Assembly (NCBI GenBank): GCA_963781895.1
Contig: CAWAIM010000030.1
Span: 43,428 to 107,427 of the forward strand
Direction: 5' to 3'
DNA length: 64,000 bases
Source of the DNA: Roseiarcus sp963781895
Lineage (GTDB): Bacteria; Pseudomonadota; Alphaproteobacteria; Rhizobiales; Beijerinckiaceae
This document shows positions 16,291 to 24,511 of this stretch, in pieces. The notes beneath the pieces were generated by a model that saw only the letters and a program-made list of their open reading frames with translations, searched no databases and was not told the origin of the DNA. Numbering within the stretch: the first letter of the stretch is position 1; every line of letters begins with the position of its first letter. The position numbers and the translations under genes were made by a program.

Positions 16291-18963
16291 ATGAACGAAT
16301 CCAGCGCCATTTCCGCCCGAGACGCGACTGCCGAGGACGCGAACGGCGACGCCGTGCTCGACGCTCGCGCTCGCGCCGGGCTCTACGTCGCGGTCAGCCT
16401 CGCCGCTGGCGCGGTGATCGCGCTGCAGATCGACATCATGCGCGTCTTCTCGGTCGGCAGCTGGGCGCACTTCGGTTCCCTGGTCGTCAGTCTGGCGATG
16501 CTCGGCTTTGGTCTGACGAGTGTCGTGATGATCGTCGCCAAGGACTGGTTCTCCAGGAACTGGCGGGGCGCGGCGACGGTATCGCTCGGTCTCTTCGGGC
16601 CGCTCGCGGTCGGCGCAAATCTTTACGTACAACAGCTGGGGTTCAACGCGATCTTTCTCGTCTCCGACCCCGCCCAGAAGTGGAAGCTCCTTCAGATCTA
16701 CCTGGCGGAGTTGGCGCCGTTCCTGAGCGGCGCCGTGTTCCTGGGCTGTGTCTTTCTCAAAAGCAATCGCACGTTCGGACGGGTTTATTTCGCTGATCTC
16801 GCCGGCTCAGGACTGTGCGGCTTCGTGTTCCTGTTGTCGATGTATTGGTTCGCGCCCGCGAATCTGGTCGCGACGCCCCTGGCGTTGTGGCTCGCCGCAT
16901 GCGTGGCCTGGGCGCTCGGTCCCGGCGGGCGCGGCGCGCTCATTCCCTATCTCATGGCCGGCGGCTTGGCATTCGCCGGACATTTTGTCATCGCGCCCGC
17001 TTTCGGCCTGAAGACGCTCGCCGTCAACGATTACAAGGGCGTCTCCTACGCACGCAAATTCCCGGACGCGAAGAGGGTATACGCGAGCGCCTCGCCGTTC
17101 GGCTATCTGGAGGTCTACTCGAGTTCCTACCTGCACTTCGCGCCGGGGCTGTCCGACAATGCCGGATTCACCCTCCCCACGATGCCCGCCAACGCCTATC
17201 TCGGACTTTATATCGACAGCGACGGTCCGATCGGCATCATGCGCGATCTGACGGACAAGGAAACGGCATATTTCCGCTTTCTGCCGATGGTCTACCCCTA
17301 TGTGATCAAGTCGGCGCCCAAAACTTTCATTGTGCAGTTTGCCGGCGGCATCTCGACCGAGGTCGCGCTCCATTCGGGCGCCACCGACGTGACGGTCGCC
17401 GAGGGCAATCGGGCGGTCCTCGAGGCGTTCCACAGCGACGTGATCCGAAACTTCACCGGCGACATCCTGTCCAAGGTGCGAGTCATCCCCTATGAGGGCC
17501 GCTATTTCCTCGCCCACACGGACGAGCGATTCGACGTCATCGATTTGAGCCTCGCGGATTCAGTCGGCCTTTCCAATCCCGGCGGCTTCGCCATCGTGGA
17601 GAAATTCGCCTACACGAAGCAATCGATGGAAACTTACATGCGCGCCCTTGCTCCGGGCGGCGTGCTTTCGGTCACGCTATGGAACAAGGAGGAGCCGCCG
17701 AAGTCGGTGTTGAAGCTCTACGCGACCATGGCGGCGGCGGGGCGTGAGGTCGATCCCGCCCATCTCGCCAATTCCTTCTTCGTCGTCTCGTCCTATCTCT
17801 CCACCGCGACCGTGCTCTACAAGAACGGAGGTTTTTCGCCCGACGAGATCGAGAAGCTGCGCGCCCACACGCATGCGATGTCGTTCGACGAAATTTACTC
17901 GCCCGGTTTCTTCTACGATTCCTCGCAGACCCAAAGCACCCTCGACGGCTACGTCGAGCAGATTTTCGCCGGCGCCGCCGGTGGGCCGCCCGCGCCCGAT
18001 TCCGCTGAAAGCGCTGACGCCGCCGCGCCGGCCGACCAGAGCGGCGACGCCGCTCCCCCGTCTGGAAAATCCGACGATGGCGTGCTGCCGGCGACTGTAA
18101 TGGGGCGGCTCGCCTGGCATGCGCTCGTCGCCGGCCAATGGCCCGAAATCGCGTCGCGCTATGTGTTCGACACCCGCGCGCTCACCAACGACGCGCCGTA
18201 TTTCGCCGCCTACGTCAAGACCGCCGACCTTCCGCGCGTCCTGGATCGGCTCGAGTTGCTTCAGGACGAGTGGGGCTATCTGCTGATTTGGGCGACGCTC
18301 GGCGTCGCCTGTCTGACGGGGGCAGTGCTGCTCGTGATCCCCGTCATTTGGGGCTGGCGGACGATCTTCTCGCGTTCGCGCGGCAAGGCGCTGACCGTAC
18401 TCTATTTCGCCTGTCTTGGCGCCGGCTACATCATGGTCGAGGTCGGGCTCATCGCGCACTTCGTGATGGCGTTGGGCAACCCGACCATTTCGGCCTCGGT
18501 GCTCATCACGGGCATGCTCTTGTTTTCAGGTCTCGGCGCGCTGACCTCGGAGCGCATTTTGCCCCGGATGCGCGTCGTGATGCCGGCCCTGTTCCTTGCG
18601 ATTGCGGCGCTGCTGAACCTTTATGCGCTGTTCATCAATCAGGCGCTTGAAGGAATGGGCGCCCTTCCCTATGGCGCGCGTCTCATCCTTTGCTTCGTCA
18701 TTATCGCGCCGCCCGCTTTTCTGATGGGCTTTCCGATGCCGACCGCAATGACGACTCTCGGGCGCCTCGGCAAGGATCACATGTTCATCTGGGCATGGGG
18801 CGTCAACGGAAGCTTTTCGGTGATCGGCGCTGCGGCCGCGCCTGTCATCGCGACCAATTTTGGTCTCGGAGCGGTCATCGAAATTGCGAGTGTGGCCTAT
18901 CTCCTGGCGCTCCCGGCCTTCTTCGGGGTCATCGCGGCCGAGCGACGCAAAGCGCTGGCTTGA
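16291..18963 (+). CDS. polytopic membrane protein with spermidine-synthase-like domain
   Basis: An 890-residue protein has about seven membrane helices in the first 240 residues, a soluble middle part (about 245-640) and six or seven more helices from about 670 to the end. The middle part resembles the SAM-binding fold of spermidine synthases: TFIVQFAGGISTEVALHSG, then VTVAEGN, with the acidic residue after strand 2 kept but the GGGDG loop changed to AGGIST. Catalytic aminopropyl-transfer residues are not obvious. The C-terminal MVEVGLIAHFVMALGNPTIS is typical of membrane-fused spermidine-synthase-like proteins. A low-complexity Ala/Asp/Ser stretch at about 570-600 separates soluble parts. 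Role unknown. It lies 91 bases after pcm on the same strand. Confidence 0.7.
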   Translation: MNESSAISARDATAEDANGDAVLDARARAGLYVAVSLAAGAVIALQIDIMRVFSVGSWAHFGSLVVSLAMLGFGLTSVVMIVAKDWFSRNWRGAATVSLGLFGPLAVGANLYVQQLGFNAIFLVSDPAQKWKLLQIYLAELAPFLSGAVFLGCVFLKSNRTFGRVYFADLAGSGLCGFVFLLSMYWFAPANLVATPLALWLAACVAWALGPGGRGALIPYLMAGGLAFAGHFVIAPAFGLKTLAVNDYKGVSYARKFPDAKRVYASASPFGYLEVYSSSYLHFAPGLSDNAGFTLPTMPANAYLGLYIDSDGPIGIMRDLTDKETAYFRFLPMVYPYVIKSAPKTFIVQFAGGISTEVALHSGATDVTVAEGNRAVLEAFHSDVIRNFTGDILSKVRVIPYEGRYFLAHTDERFDVIDLSLADSVGLSNPGGFAIVEKFAYTKQSMETYMRALAPGGVLSVTLWNKEEPPKSVLKLYATMAAAGREVDPAHLANSFFVVSSYLSTATVLYKNGGFSPDEIEKLRAHTHAMSFDEIYSPGFFYDSSQTQSTLDGYVEQIFAGAAGGPPAPDSAESADAAAPADQSGDAAPPSGKSDDGVLPATVMGRLAWHALVAGQWPEIASRYVFDTRALTNDAPYFAAYVKTADLPRVLDRLELLQDEWGYLLIWATLGVACLTGAVLLVIPVIWGWRTIFSRSRGKALTVLYFACLGAGYIMVEVGLIAHFVMALGNPTISASVLITGMLLFSGLGALTSERILPRMRVVMPALFLAIAALLNLYALFINQALEGMGALPYGARLILCFVIIAPPAFLMGFPMPTAMTTLGRLGKDHMFIWAWGVNGSFSVIGAAAAPVIATNFGLGAVIEIASVAYLLALPAFFGVIAAERRKALA

Positions 18964-19589
18964 CTAGATTTTCGCCCGCCCCGGGTTGGACGGCGGGCGC
19001 CTCGGAGACTCCACCTAGGGTTGTGGAGCAACGTGTAACATCTCTGCGACAAATTGGCGACGCTGGTTGCATTCACAAATCGAACACAAAAAATTCATAA
19101 TTAACAGTACCTTATTTGGCAAGCGTTCCATATTTCGCCACGATGAGGCGACCGGTCGCCACAATTGGAGCCGACCCAGCAAGCGCCGGTGATGGAGAAT
19201 TCCCGCAGTCGGTTGCAATCTCATCGCAATCTTTGCCCTCAAATCAAGCCTTTGCATTAGGGCCTCAACAACGCGTACAAATTCAGGGAAGGCAAGCCTT
19301 TCATCATCGCGATTCCGCACCCCGCGCCAAGGTTGCCTATGCGCCTCACACGTGTCATAGTTCTTGCAGCCTTAAGCAACAACCGAGAATAAAGCTGCCA
19401 AACTCTAGAATAACTAAGTAGACATGAGTAATAATTTGGAAGCGTTGACCTCTCGCAAACGATGAAGAGGAAACCATCGTTTATGGGCTGGATAAGGTTC
19501 ACGGGACCGATTCTCATATAGACGCCCCGTTTCGCAGCATCAATCGGATCTATCGGACGTCCGTGGCGCGGGCTACGGAGGGAGAGGCC
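18964..19589. other. 626-base intergenic region of lower GC before the rhodanese gene
   Basis: No convincing gene was found on either strand. The open frame at 19116-19421 has no family resemblance and unusual composition. The region is noticeably richer in A and T than its surroundings, notably 19070-19130 and 19380-19440. It begins with a hairpin just after the upstream stop codon and should hold the promoter for the rhodanese/dnaA genes. Only poor matches to DnaA boxes were seen. Confidence 0.4.
18973..18999 (+). terminator. hairpin after the membrane protein gene
   Basis: CGCCCGCC (18973-18980) pairs perfectly with GGCGGGCG (18992-18999) across an 11-base loop, starting ten bases after the stop codon. 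There is no T-run after it, so it may be a Rho-independent-like pause or an RNA 3' stabiliser. Confidence 0.4.
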
Positions 19590-20036
19590 ATGTCTTATCA
19601 AAATGTTGCCGGCTACGCGGGAGACCTGCTTGCGGTCGACGCCTACGGGCTACTTGCCAGTGATGCGGCGTCGATTTTGATCGACGTGCGAACCCAAGCG
19701 GAGTGGGCCTACGTTGGCGCTCCGGATGTCAAAGCGCTGGGCAAGACCCCGTTCTTTTTGGAATGGCAAAGCTATCCGTCGATGCGAGTCGATGAACTAT
19801 TCGCCGCGCGCCTTGGAACGATGCTGGAGTCCGCCGGCGTCGAACGCGGCGCAGCGCTCGTATTTTTGTGCCGATCGGGCGCCCGATCGCGCCACGCCGC
19901 CGTCGCGATGACTGACGCGGGCTGGGCGCCCTGCTTCAATGTGTCGGATGGTTTCGAAGGCCCGCTGGATCGATCGGGCCGGAGAGGGGGCGTGGGCGGA
20001 TGGAAGGCGGGTGGGTTGCCTTGGATGCAAACCTAA
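19590..20036 (+). CDS. rhodanese-domain protein
   Basis: A single-domain rhodanese of 148 residues shows SILIDVRTQAEWAYVGAPDV near residues 28-47 and the active-site loop FLCRSGARSRHAAVAM, whose Cys would carry a persulfide. It ends with GWAPCFNVSDGFEGPLD and GGWKAGGLPW, the standard tail of alphaproteobacterial members. The likely role is sulfur transfer. The ATG at 19590 follows GGAGGGAGAGG. dnaA begins about 70 bases downstream on the same strand. Confidence 0.88.
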   Translation: MSYQNVAGYAGDLLAVDAYGLLASDAASILIDVRTQAEWAYVGAPDVKALGKTPFFLEWQSYPSMRVDELFAARLGTMLESAGVERGAALVFLCRSGARSRHAAVAMTDAGWAPCFNVSDGFEGPLDRSGRRGGVGGWKAGGLPWMQT

Positions 20037-20109
20037 CATCGCGAACGCCTCCGGTTTTCGAGTTTCCGCCGTGTATCCCGCTACCCGCCTCGCGCCCGAG
20101 CCCACGTCC

Positions 20110-21609
20110 ATGGACATGTATGACCAACCCTGCGCAAATCCCATGCATCGAGGCGGGTTGAGCGCTCCGCCGCTGACAAACTCGTGGCGGCGCTGCTGCG
20201 ACAGGCTGCGGGCCGAACTTGGCGACGATATCTTCAACAGCTGGTTCGGACGCATAGCGTTGGAGTCCGTTTCGAGCGGGCAAGCGCGCCTTTCTGTGCC
20301 GACACGCTTCCTGAAGAGCTGGATCGATACCCATTACGCGGGACACATCGGAGCGGCGCTGACCGCCGAAGTCGGTCCCACGGCGCGCATCAACGTTTTC
20401 GTGCGGTCTTCGATGCGCCCGGAGCCGCCGGCCACGCCGCCGTCGAGCGCTCCCGCGGCGTCCGTCAAGCCGCCTGCGGAGACTTCGCGCGAGCCTGATC
20501 GCTCAACGCCCTTGGTCCGCCGCGCGGCGACGCGAGCGTCCGCCACGCTGGCGGGCAGCGACGCCCTGCTGGGATCGCCGCTCGATCGCCGTCTGACGTT
20601 TTCGACCTTTCAGGTCGGACGATCGAACCAGCTGGCGTTTTCCGCAGCCCAACGCGTCGCCGACCATAGCGGGGGCAAAACGCCGGCCTTCTGCCCGCTA
20701 TACGTCCATTCCGCGGTCGGCCTGGGCAAGACCCACCTCTTGCAGGCCGTCGCGCATACCGCTGTTCAGCAGGGCCGGTCGGCCATTTATCTGACGGCCG
20801 AGAAGTTCATGTACGGATTCGTCGCGGCGCTTCAGGCGCAAACCTCGATTGCTTTCAAAGAGCGGTTGCGCACGATCGATCTTCTCATTTTCGATGACGC
20901 CCAGTTCCTGCAGGGCAAGTCGATCCAGGCCGAATTCGGCCATGCGCTGAACGCGCTGCTCGACGCGGGGCGCGAGGTGATCGTCGCCGCCGACCGGCCG
21001 CCGAACGATCTGGAGGCGCTCGACGAGCGCGTTCGCTCGCGCCTCGGCGTCGGCCTCTGCGTCGAGATCGGCGCTCTTGATGAGCCGTTGCGGGTCAAGA
21101 TCCTGGAGGCGCGCGTCGCGGCGGCGCGCGCTCTCCAGCCCAATTTCGAGATTTCGCCCGCCGTTCTCGCCTTTGTCGCGCACTCGATTCGCTCCAACGG
21201 CCGCGACCTCGAAGGCGCCGTCAATCGGCTGCTCGCCCACACGACCCTGACGGGCGCTCCGCTGACCGTCGAGGCGGCGGAGATCGCCATCCGCGACCTC
21301 ATCCGCGCCCACGAGCCCAAGCGGGTCAAGATCGAGGACATCCAGAAGCTGGTCGCGAGCCACTACAGCGTCTCGCGCGCCGATATTCTGTCCTCGCGTC
21401 GAACCGCGGTCGTCGTCAGACCGCGCCAGGTCGCCATGTTCCTCGCCAAGACGCTGACCATGCGCTCGCTGCCGGAAATCGGTCGGCGCTTCGGCGGACG
21501 CGACCACACCACCGTGCTGCACGCGGTCCGCAAGATCGACGCCTTGTCCGCGAATGACGGGACGCTACGCGACGAGATCGAGCTCCTGAAGCGGATGTTG
21601 CAGGAGTGA
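20110..21609 (+). CDS. dnaA: chromosomal replication initiator DnaA
   Basis: This 499-residue DnaA has all four domains. Domain I is WRRCCDRLRAELGDDIFNSW (helicase-loading region). A Pro/Ser-rich domain II spans about 100-150. The AAA+ domain III has the Walker A segment SAVGLGKTHLLQAV, where the usual first Gly is Ser, and the Walker B segment IDLLIFDDAQFLQGK. Domain IV carries HYSVSRADILSSRR, ARQ-type PRQVAMFLAK and the DNA-binding signature GRDHTTVLHAVRKI. ATGs at 20110 and 20116 are both possible starts. The neighbours (rhodanese upstream, DUF952 and pyrD downstream) are not the classic rpsT or dnaN context. No convincing origin was seen next to it. Confidence 0.95.
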   Translation: MDMYDQPCANPMHRGGLSAPPLTNSWRRCCDRLRAELGDDIFNSWFGRIALESVSSGQARLSVPTRFLKSWIDTHYAGHIGAALTAEVGPTARINVFVRSSMRPEPPATPPSSAPAASVKPPAETSREPDRSTPLVRRAATRASATLAGSDALLGSPLDRRLTFSTFQVGRSNQLAFSAAQRVADHSGGKTPAFCPLYVHSAVGLGKTHLLQAVAHTAVQQGRSAIYLTAEKFMYGFVAALQAQTSIAFKERLRTIDLLIFDDAQFLQGKSIQAEFGHALNALLDAGREVIVAADRPPNDLEALDERVRSRLGVGLCVEIGALDEPLRVKILEARVAAARALQPNFEISPAVLAFVAHSIRSNGRDLEGAVNRLLAHTTLTGAPLTVEAAEIAIRDLIRAHEPKRVKIEDIQKLVASHYSVSRADILSSRRTAVVVRPRQVAMFLAKTLTMRSLPEIGRRFGGRDHTTVLHAVRKIDALSANDGTLRDEIELLKRMLQE

Positions 21610-21685
21610 ACGGATCAGGGATCCTGAGGGGCCGCAGGCGGCCTTCAGGCGCGCAACGCCCGGAACGCGAGGGCCGCGCCGGCCC

Positions 21686-22030
21686 ATGACTCTGATCTTC
21701 AAAATCGTCGCGACCGAGGACTGGCGCGCGGCCCAAACGGCGGGCGCGTTCCTGGGCGCGTCCGTCGATCGCGCCGATGGTTACATCCATTTCTCCACCG
21801 CGAGCCAAGCGCCGGAAACCGCGTCGAAATGGTTCCAGGGCCGCAATGATTTGACCCTGGTCGCCGTCGACGCCGAGACGCTGGGCGCCGATCTGCGCTG
21901 GGAGCCGTCGCGCGGGGGCGCGCTGTTTCCCCATCTCTACGCGCCGCTGTCGATGAGCGCGGTCGTCTGGTCTCGGCCGCTGCCGCTCGGACCGGACGAG
22001 CGCCACGTGTTCGGAATCTTGAGCGCGTGA
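21686..22030 (+). CDS. DUF952 family protein
   Basis: A 114-residue protein shows the features of the DUF952 family: TLIFKIVATEDWRAAQTAG, then DRADGYIHFSTASQAPETA, LVAVDAETLGADLRWEPSRG, GALFPHLYAPLSMSAVVW and a final PLGPDERHVFGI. The fold resembles ADP-ribosyl-transfer-like enzymes, but no activity is established. Its stop codon overlaps the GTG start of pyrD (GTGA), so the two are translationally coupled. Confidence 0.85.
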   Translation: MTLIFKIVATEDWRAAQTAGAFLGASVDRADGYIHFSTASQAPETASKWFQGRNDLTLVAVDAETLGADLRWEPSRGGALFPHLYAPLSMSAVVWSRPLPLGPDERHVFGILSA

Positions 22031-23103
22031 GGCTCGCCGATCTCGCGCTGCCCGTCCTCAAGCTTTTGCCGGCGGAGACGGCGCATCGGGCCGCGATCAA
22101 CGCAATGAAAATAGCGCCGCTGGCGCGGGCCGCGCCTTGCGATCCGCGCCTCGACGTCGCAATTCTCGGGCTCGATTTCCCCAACCCCGTCGGCCTCGCC
22201 GCCGGCTTCGACAAGAACGCCGAAGTTCCGGGCCCGATGCTGGCGCTCGGCTTCGGCTTCGTCGAGGTCGGGACCCTGACGCCGCGACCTCAACCCGGCA
22301 ACGCCCGACCGCGCCTGTTTCGCCTGCCCGAGGACGGCGCCGTCATCAACCGCTTCGGCTTCAACAACCAGGGATTCGCGAGGGCGCAAAGCCGCCTGGC
22401 GCGCCGGCCGGCCGGCCTGATCGGCGTCAATGTCGGGGCCAACAAGGACTCGGCCGACCGGGTCGCGGATTACGTGCTCGGCGTCAGGACCTTCGCGCCG
22501 CTCGCCGACTATCTCGCCATCAACGTCTCCTCGCCCAACACGCCGGGCTTGCGCGACCTGCAGCGGCGCGAGGCCCTCGACGATCTCGTCGCCCGGGTCG
22601 TGGCCGCGCGCGACGACAGCGAGCCGCGCCGCCCGCTGCTGGTCAAGATCGCGCCCGATCTCGACCCGCACGGCCTCGAGGACATCGTCGCGGTGGCGCT
22701 GGCGCGTCGCATCGACGGCCTGATCGTCGCCAACACCACGGTCGCGCGGCCCGCCTCGCTGCGCTCACTGCGCCGCGTCGAGGCTGGCGGCCTCTCCGGC
22801 CGTCCGCTGTTCGAGCCTTCGACCAGGCTTCTGGCGCGCGCCTATCTCGCCCTCGGCGGGGCGATGCCGCTGATCGGCTGCGGCGGAGTCGAGGACGCCG
22901 CGACCGCGCTCGTCAAGATCGAGGCGGGCGCGACCCTGGTGCAGCTCTACACCAGCCTCGCGCTGAAAGGGGTCGGGGTCGTGGAGGAGATCCTCGCGGG
23001 TCTGACGCGCGCGGTCGAAGCGCGCGGCGCCGCCGGCATTGGCGCGCTGGTCGGGAGTGAGGCCAGGGCTTGGGCCGAGCGGGACCCGTCGAGAGCGGAC
23101 TGA
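22027..23103 (+). CDS. pyrD: dihydroorotate dehydrogenase (quinone), class 2
   Basis: The 358-residue flavoenzyme oxidises dihydroorotate to orotate at the membrane with quinone as acceptor. The class 2 N-terminal helix region is LPVLKLLPAETAHRAAI. FMN and substrate motifs are FPNPVGLAAGFDKNAEVPG, VEVGTLTPRPQPGNARPRLF, NRFGFNNQG, YLAINVSSPNTPGLRDLQ (catalytic Ser), LLVKIAPDL, IVANTT, GGLSGRPL, and IGCGGVEDA. The start is the GTG at 22027, overlapping the DUF952 stop. Confidence 0.95.
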   Translation: MRLADLALPVLKLLPAETAHRAAINAMKIAPLARAAPCDPRLDVAILGLDFPNPVGLAAGFDKNAEVPGPMLALGFGFVEVGTLTPRPQPGNARPRLFRLPEDGAVINRFGFNNQGFARAQSRLARRPAGLIGVNVGANKDSADRVADYVLGVRTFAPLADYLAINVSSPNTPGLRDLQRREALDDLVARVVAARDDSEPRRPLLVKIAPDLDPHGLEDIVAVALARRIDGLIVANTTVARPASLRSLRRVEAGGLSGRPLFEPSTRLLARAYLALGGAMPLIGCGGVEDAATALVKIEAGATLVQLYTSLALKGVGVVEEILAGLTRAVEARGAAGIGALVGSEARAWAERDPSRAD

Positions 23104-23688
23104 GGCGCGCCGGACACCTGTATAGCAAGTCGGATAAGGTAATTTCTGGCGGGATCAGGTGAATAACCGTCGCTCGCGTCAGGCGTCCGCCTGTAAACAC
23201 ATAATAAACATGTATTCAGTCGAAACGACCCAAATTATTCCAAAGCAATCCAAACCAGACCAAGTCAGACCAAGCCAAACCAAGAAAAACCAAGAAAGAA
23301 ATCCTTGGATTTCCTTGGATTCCTTCGTCCGAATTGGGCCTTTTCAACGGGTTGCGCGGACCATAGGCAAAAAAATCTCTCGTGAACAACGTCAAGGCTC
23401 CGTCATAAGCGACCGCACGCCAAGCGGCCAGCGTCCCGCCGGATCGCCGCGCGCACTTTTTGCTCTGGTCATGCGCCGTCAATAAAATCGTACCACGACC
23501 CTTGCTTCTGACGAAGAAATTGTCGGCGGCGGGCCGCAAAATTTCGGGCGCGGCGGCATGCCGCGCCGTCCTCGGCCGCCGCGCCATTTGTCCCGGACCC
23601 GAGACCCGCTCACCGCGATTGCCCGTTTCATCGAATTTCGACCCGCGGCGTCGGGCGCAGACGCCGTCGTGCGAGGATCATGCCGTGG
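23104..23688. other. 585-base convergent intergenic region between pyrD and nth
   Basis: Both flanking genes point into this region, so no protein-gene promoter is needed here. Open frames on either strand show no family resemblance; the minus-strand frame at 23216-23587 is partly a translation of the simple repeat. GC content falls sharply at about 23150-23330, where the phased repeat is found, and is intermediate to about 23480. A small RNA cannot be excluded. Confidence 0.4.
23230..23326. repeat. 10-bp phased CCAA / CCTTGG repeat array
   Basis: CCAAA or CCAAG occurs seven times with its first base at 23230, 23240, 23250, 23260, 23270, 23280 and 23290, an exact 10-base period. The array then changes to the complementary sense: CCTTGGAT begins at 23303 and 23313, with a degenerate CCTTCGTC at 23322. 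The CCAAG units can pair with the CTTGG units, and the short A-runs recur once per helical turn. The rest of each unit is variable, so this is a phased motif array more than a plain tandem duplication. Confidence 0.75.
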
Positions 23689-24363
23689 TCAAGGAGCCGG
23701 AGAAGCGGTCAAGGTCTTGGGTTCGAACGGGCAAAGGTCGACGAGGACGCACGCGCCGCACAGGGGCTTGCGCGCCTTGCAGACATAGCGCCCGTGCAGA
23801 ATCAGCCAGTGATGGGCGTGGCGCAGGAAGCGCTCCGGGATCACGCGCATGAGTTCGTCCTCGACCTCGCGCGGCGTCCTGCCCGGCGCGATGGCGAGCC
23901 GGTTGGCGACGCGAAACACGTGCGTATCGACGGCCAGCGTGGGCTCGCCGAACGCGGTGTTCAAGACCACGTTCGCCGTCTTGCGCCCGACCCCGGGCAG
24001 CGCCTCCAGCGCCTCGCGAGTCCGCGGCGTCTCGCCGCCGTGCCGGTCGATGATCGCCTGCGACAGCGCGATCACGTTGCGCGCCTTGGCGCGATAGAGG
24101 CCGATGGTCTTGATCAGGTCGGTAAGGCGTTCCACGCCGAGCGCCGCCATCTTTTGCGGCGTGTCGGCGATCGCGAACAGGCCGCGCGTCGCCTTGTTGA
24201 CGCCGGCGTCGGTCGCCTGCGCCGACAGCACCACCGCCACCAGCAGGGTGAAGGGATTGACGGATTCGAGCTCCCCTTTCGGCTCTGGATTGGCCGCCGC
24301 CAGCCGCTCGAAGATCGCTTCGGCCCGCGTCGCCCGCGCCCGCCGGGACTTTCCCTGTGTCAT
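23689..24363 (-). CDS. nth: endonuclease III
   Basis: The 224-residue bifunctional DNA glycosylase/AP lyase removes oxidised pyrimidines. It shows LLVAVVLSAQATDAGVNKA, the helix-hairpin-helix LPGVGRKTANVVLNTAFG with the catalytic Lys, the catalytic Asp in AVDTHVFRVANRL, and the C-terminal 4Fe-4S cluster ligands in CKARKPLCGACVLVDLC (C-x6-C-x2-C-x5-C). The ATG at 24363 (MTQGKSRRARA) is preferred over upstream in-frame codons rich in Arg/Pro. It is divergent from the solute-binding protein gene at 24512. Confidence 0.95.
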   Translation of the reverse strand: MTQGKSRRARATRAEAIFERLAAANPEPKGELESVNPFTLLVAVVLSAQATDAGVNKATRGLFAIADTPQKMAALGVERLTDLIKTIGLYRAKARNVIALSQAIIDRHGGETPRTREALEALPGVGRKTANVVLNTAFGEPTLAVDTHVFRVANRLAIAPGRTPREVEDELMRVIPERFLRHAHHWLILHGRYVCKARKPLCGACVLVDLCPFEPKTLTASPAP

Positions 24364-24511
24364 TCTGGTCTTATAGGGGCGGGGGGTCGGCGCGCCAAGC
24401 GGCCTCGGGGGCGCCGCGCGCCTTGCCTCTCGCGCCCGCGCCAAGCATTATGGGGCGAAGGCATTGGCGATCGACCGCCAATTCGCCAATTCGACAGGGA
24501 GGAATGATCAG

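Noticed and set aside
19018..19030. TGTGGAGCA as a DnaA box near dnaA
   Set aside because: Two mismatches to the consensus, and no cluster of further boxes in the region. Not enough for an origin call.
19116..19421. Open frame of 101 codons before the rhodanese gene
   Set aside because: Composition unlike neighbouring proteins, no conserved segment, and no ribosome-binding site.
23216..23587. Minus-strand open frame of 123 codons with a hydrophobic Leu/Trp/Gly stretch
   Set aside because: The hydrophobic stretch is simply the translation of the phased CCAA repeat; the remainder resembles nothing.
23705..23730. GGTTCGAAC resembling a tRNA T-loop
   Set aside because: It lies inside the intact nth gene and no cloverleaf can be built around it.
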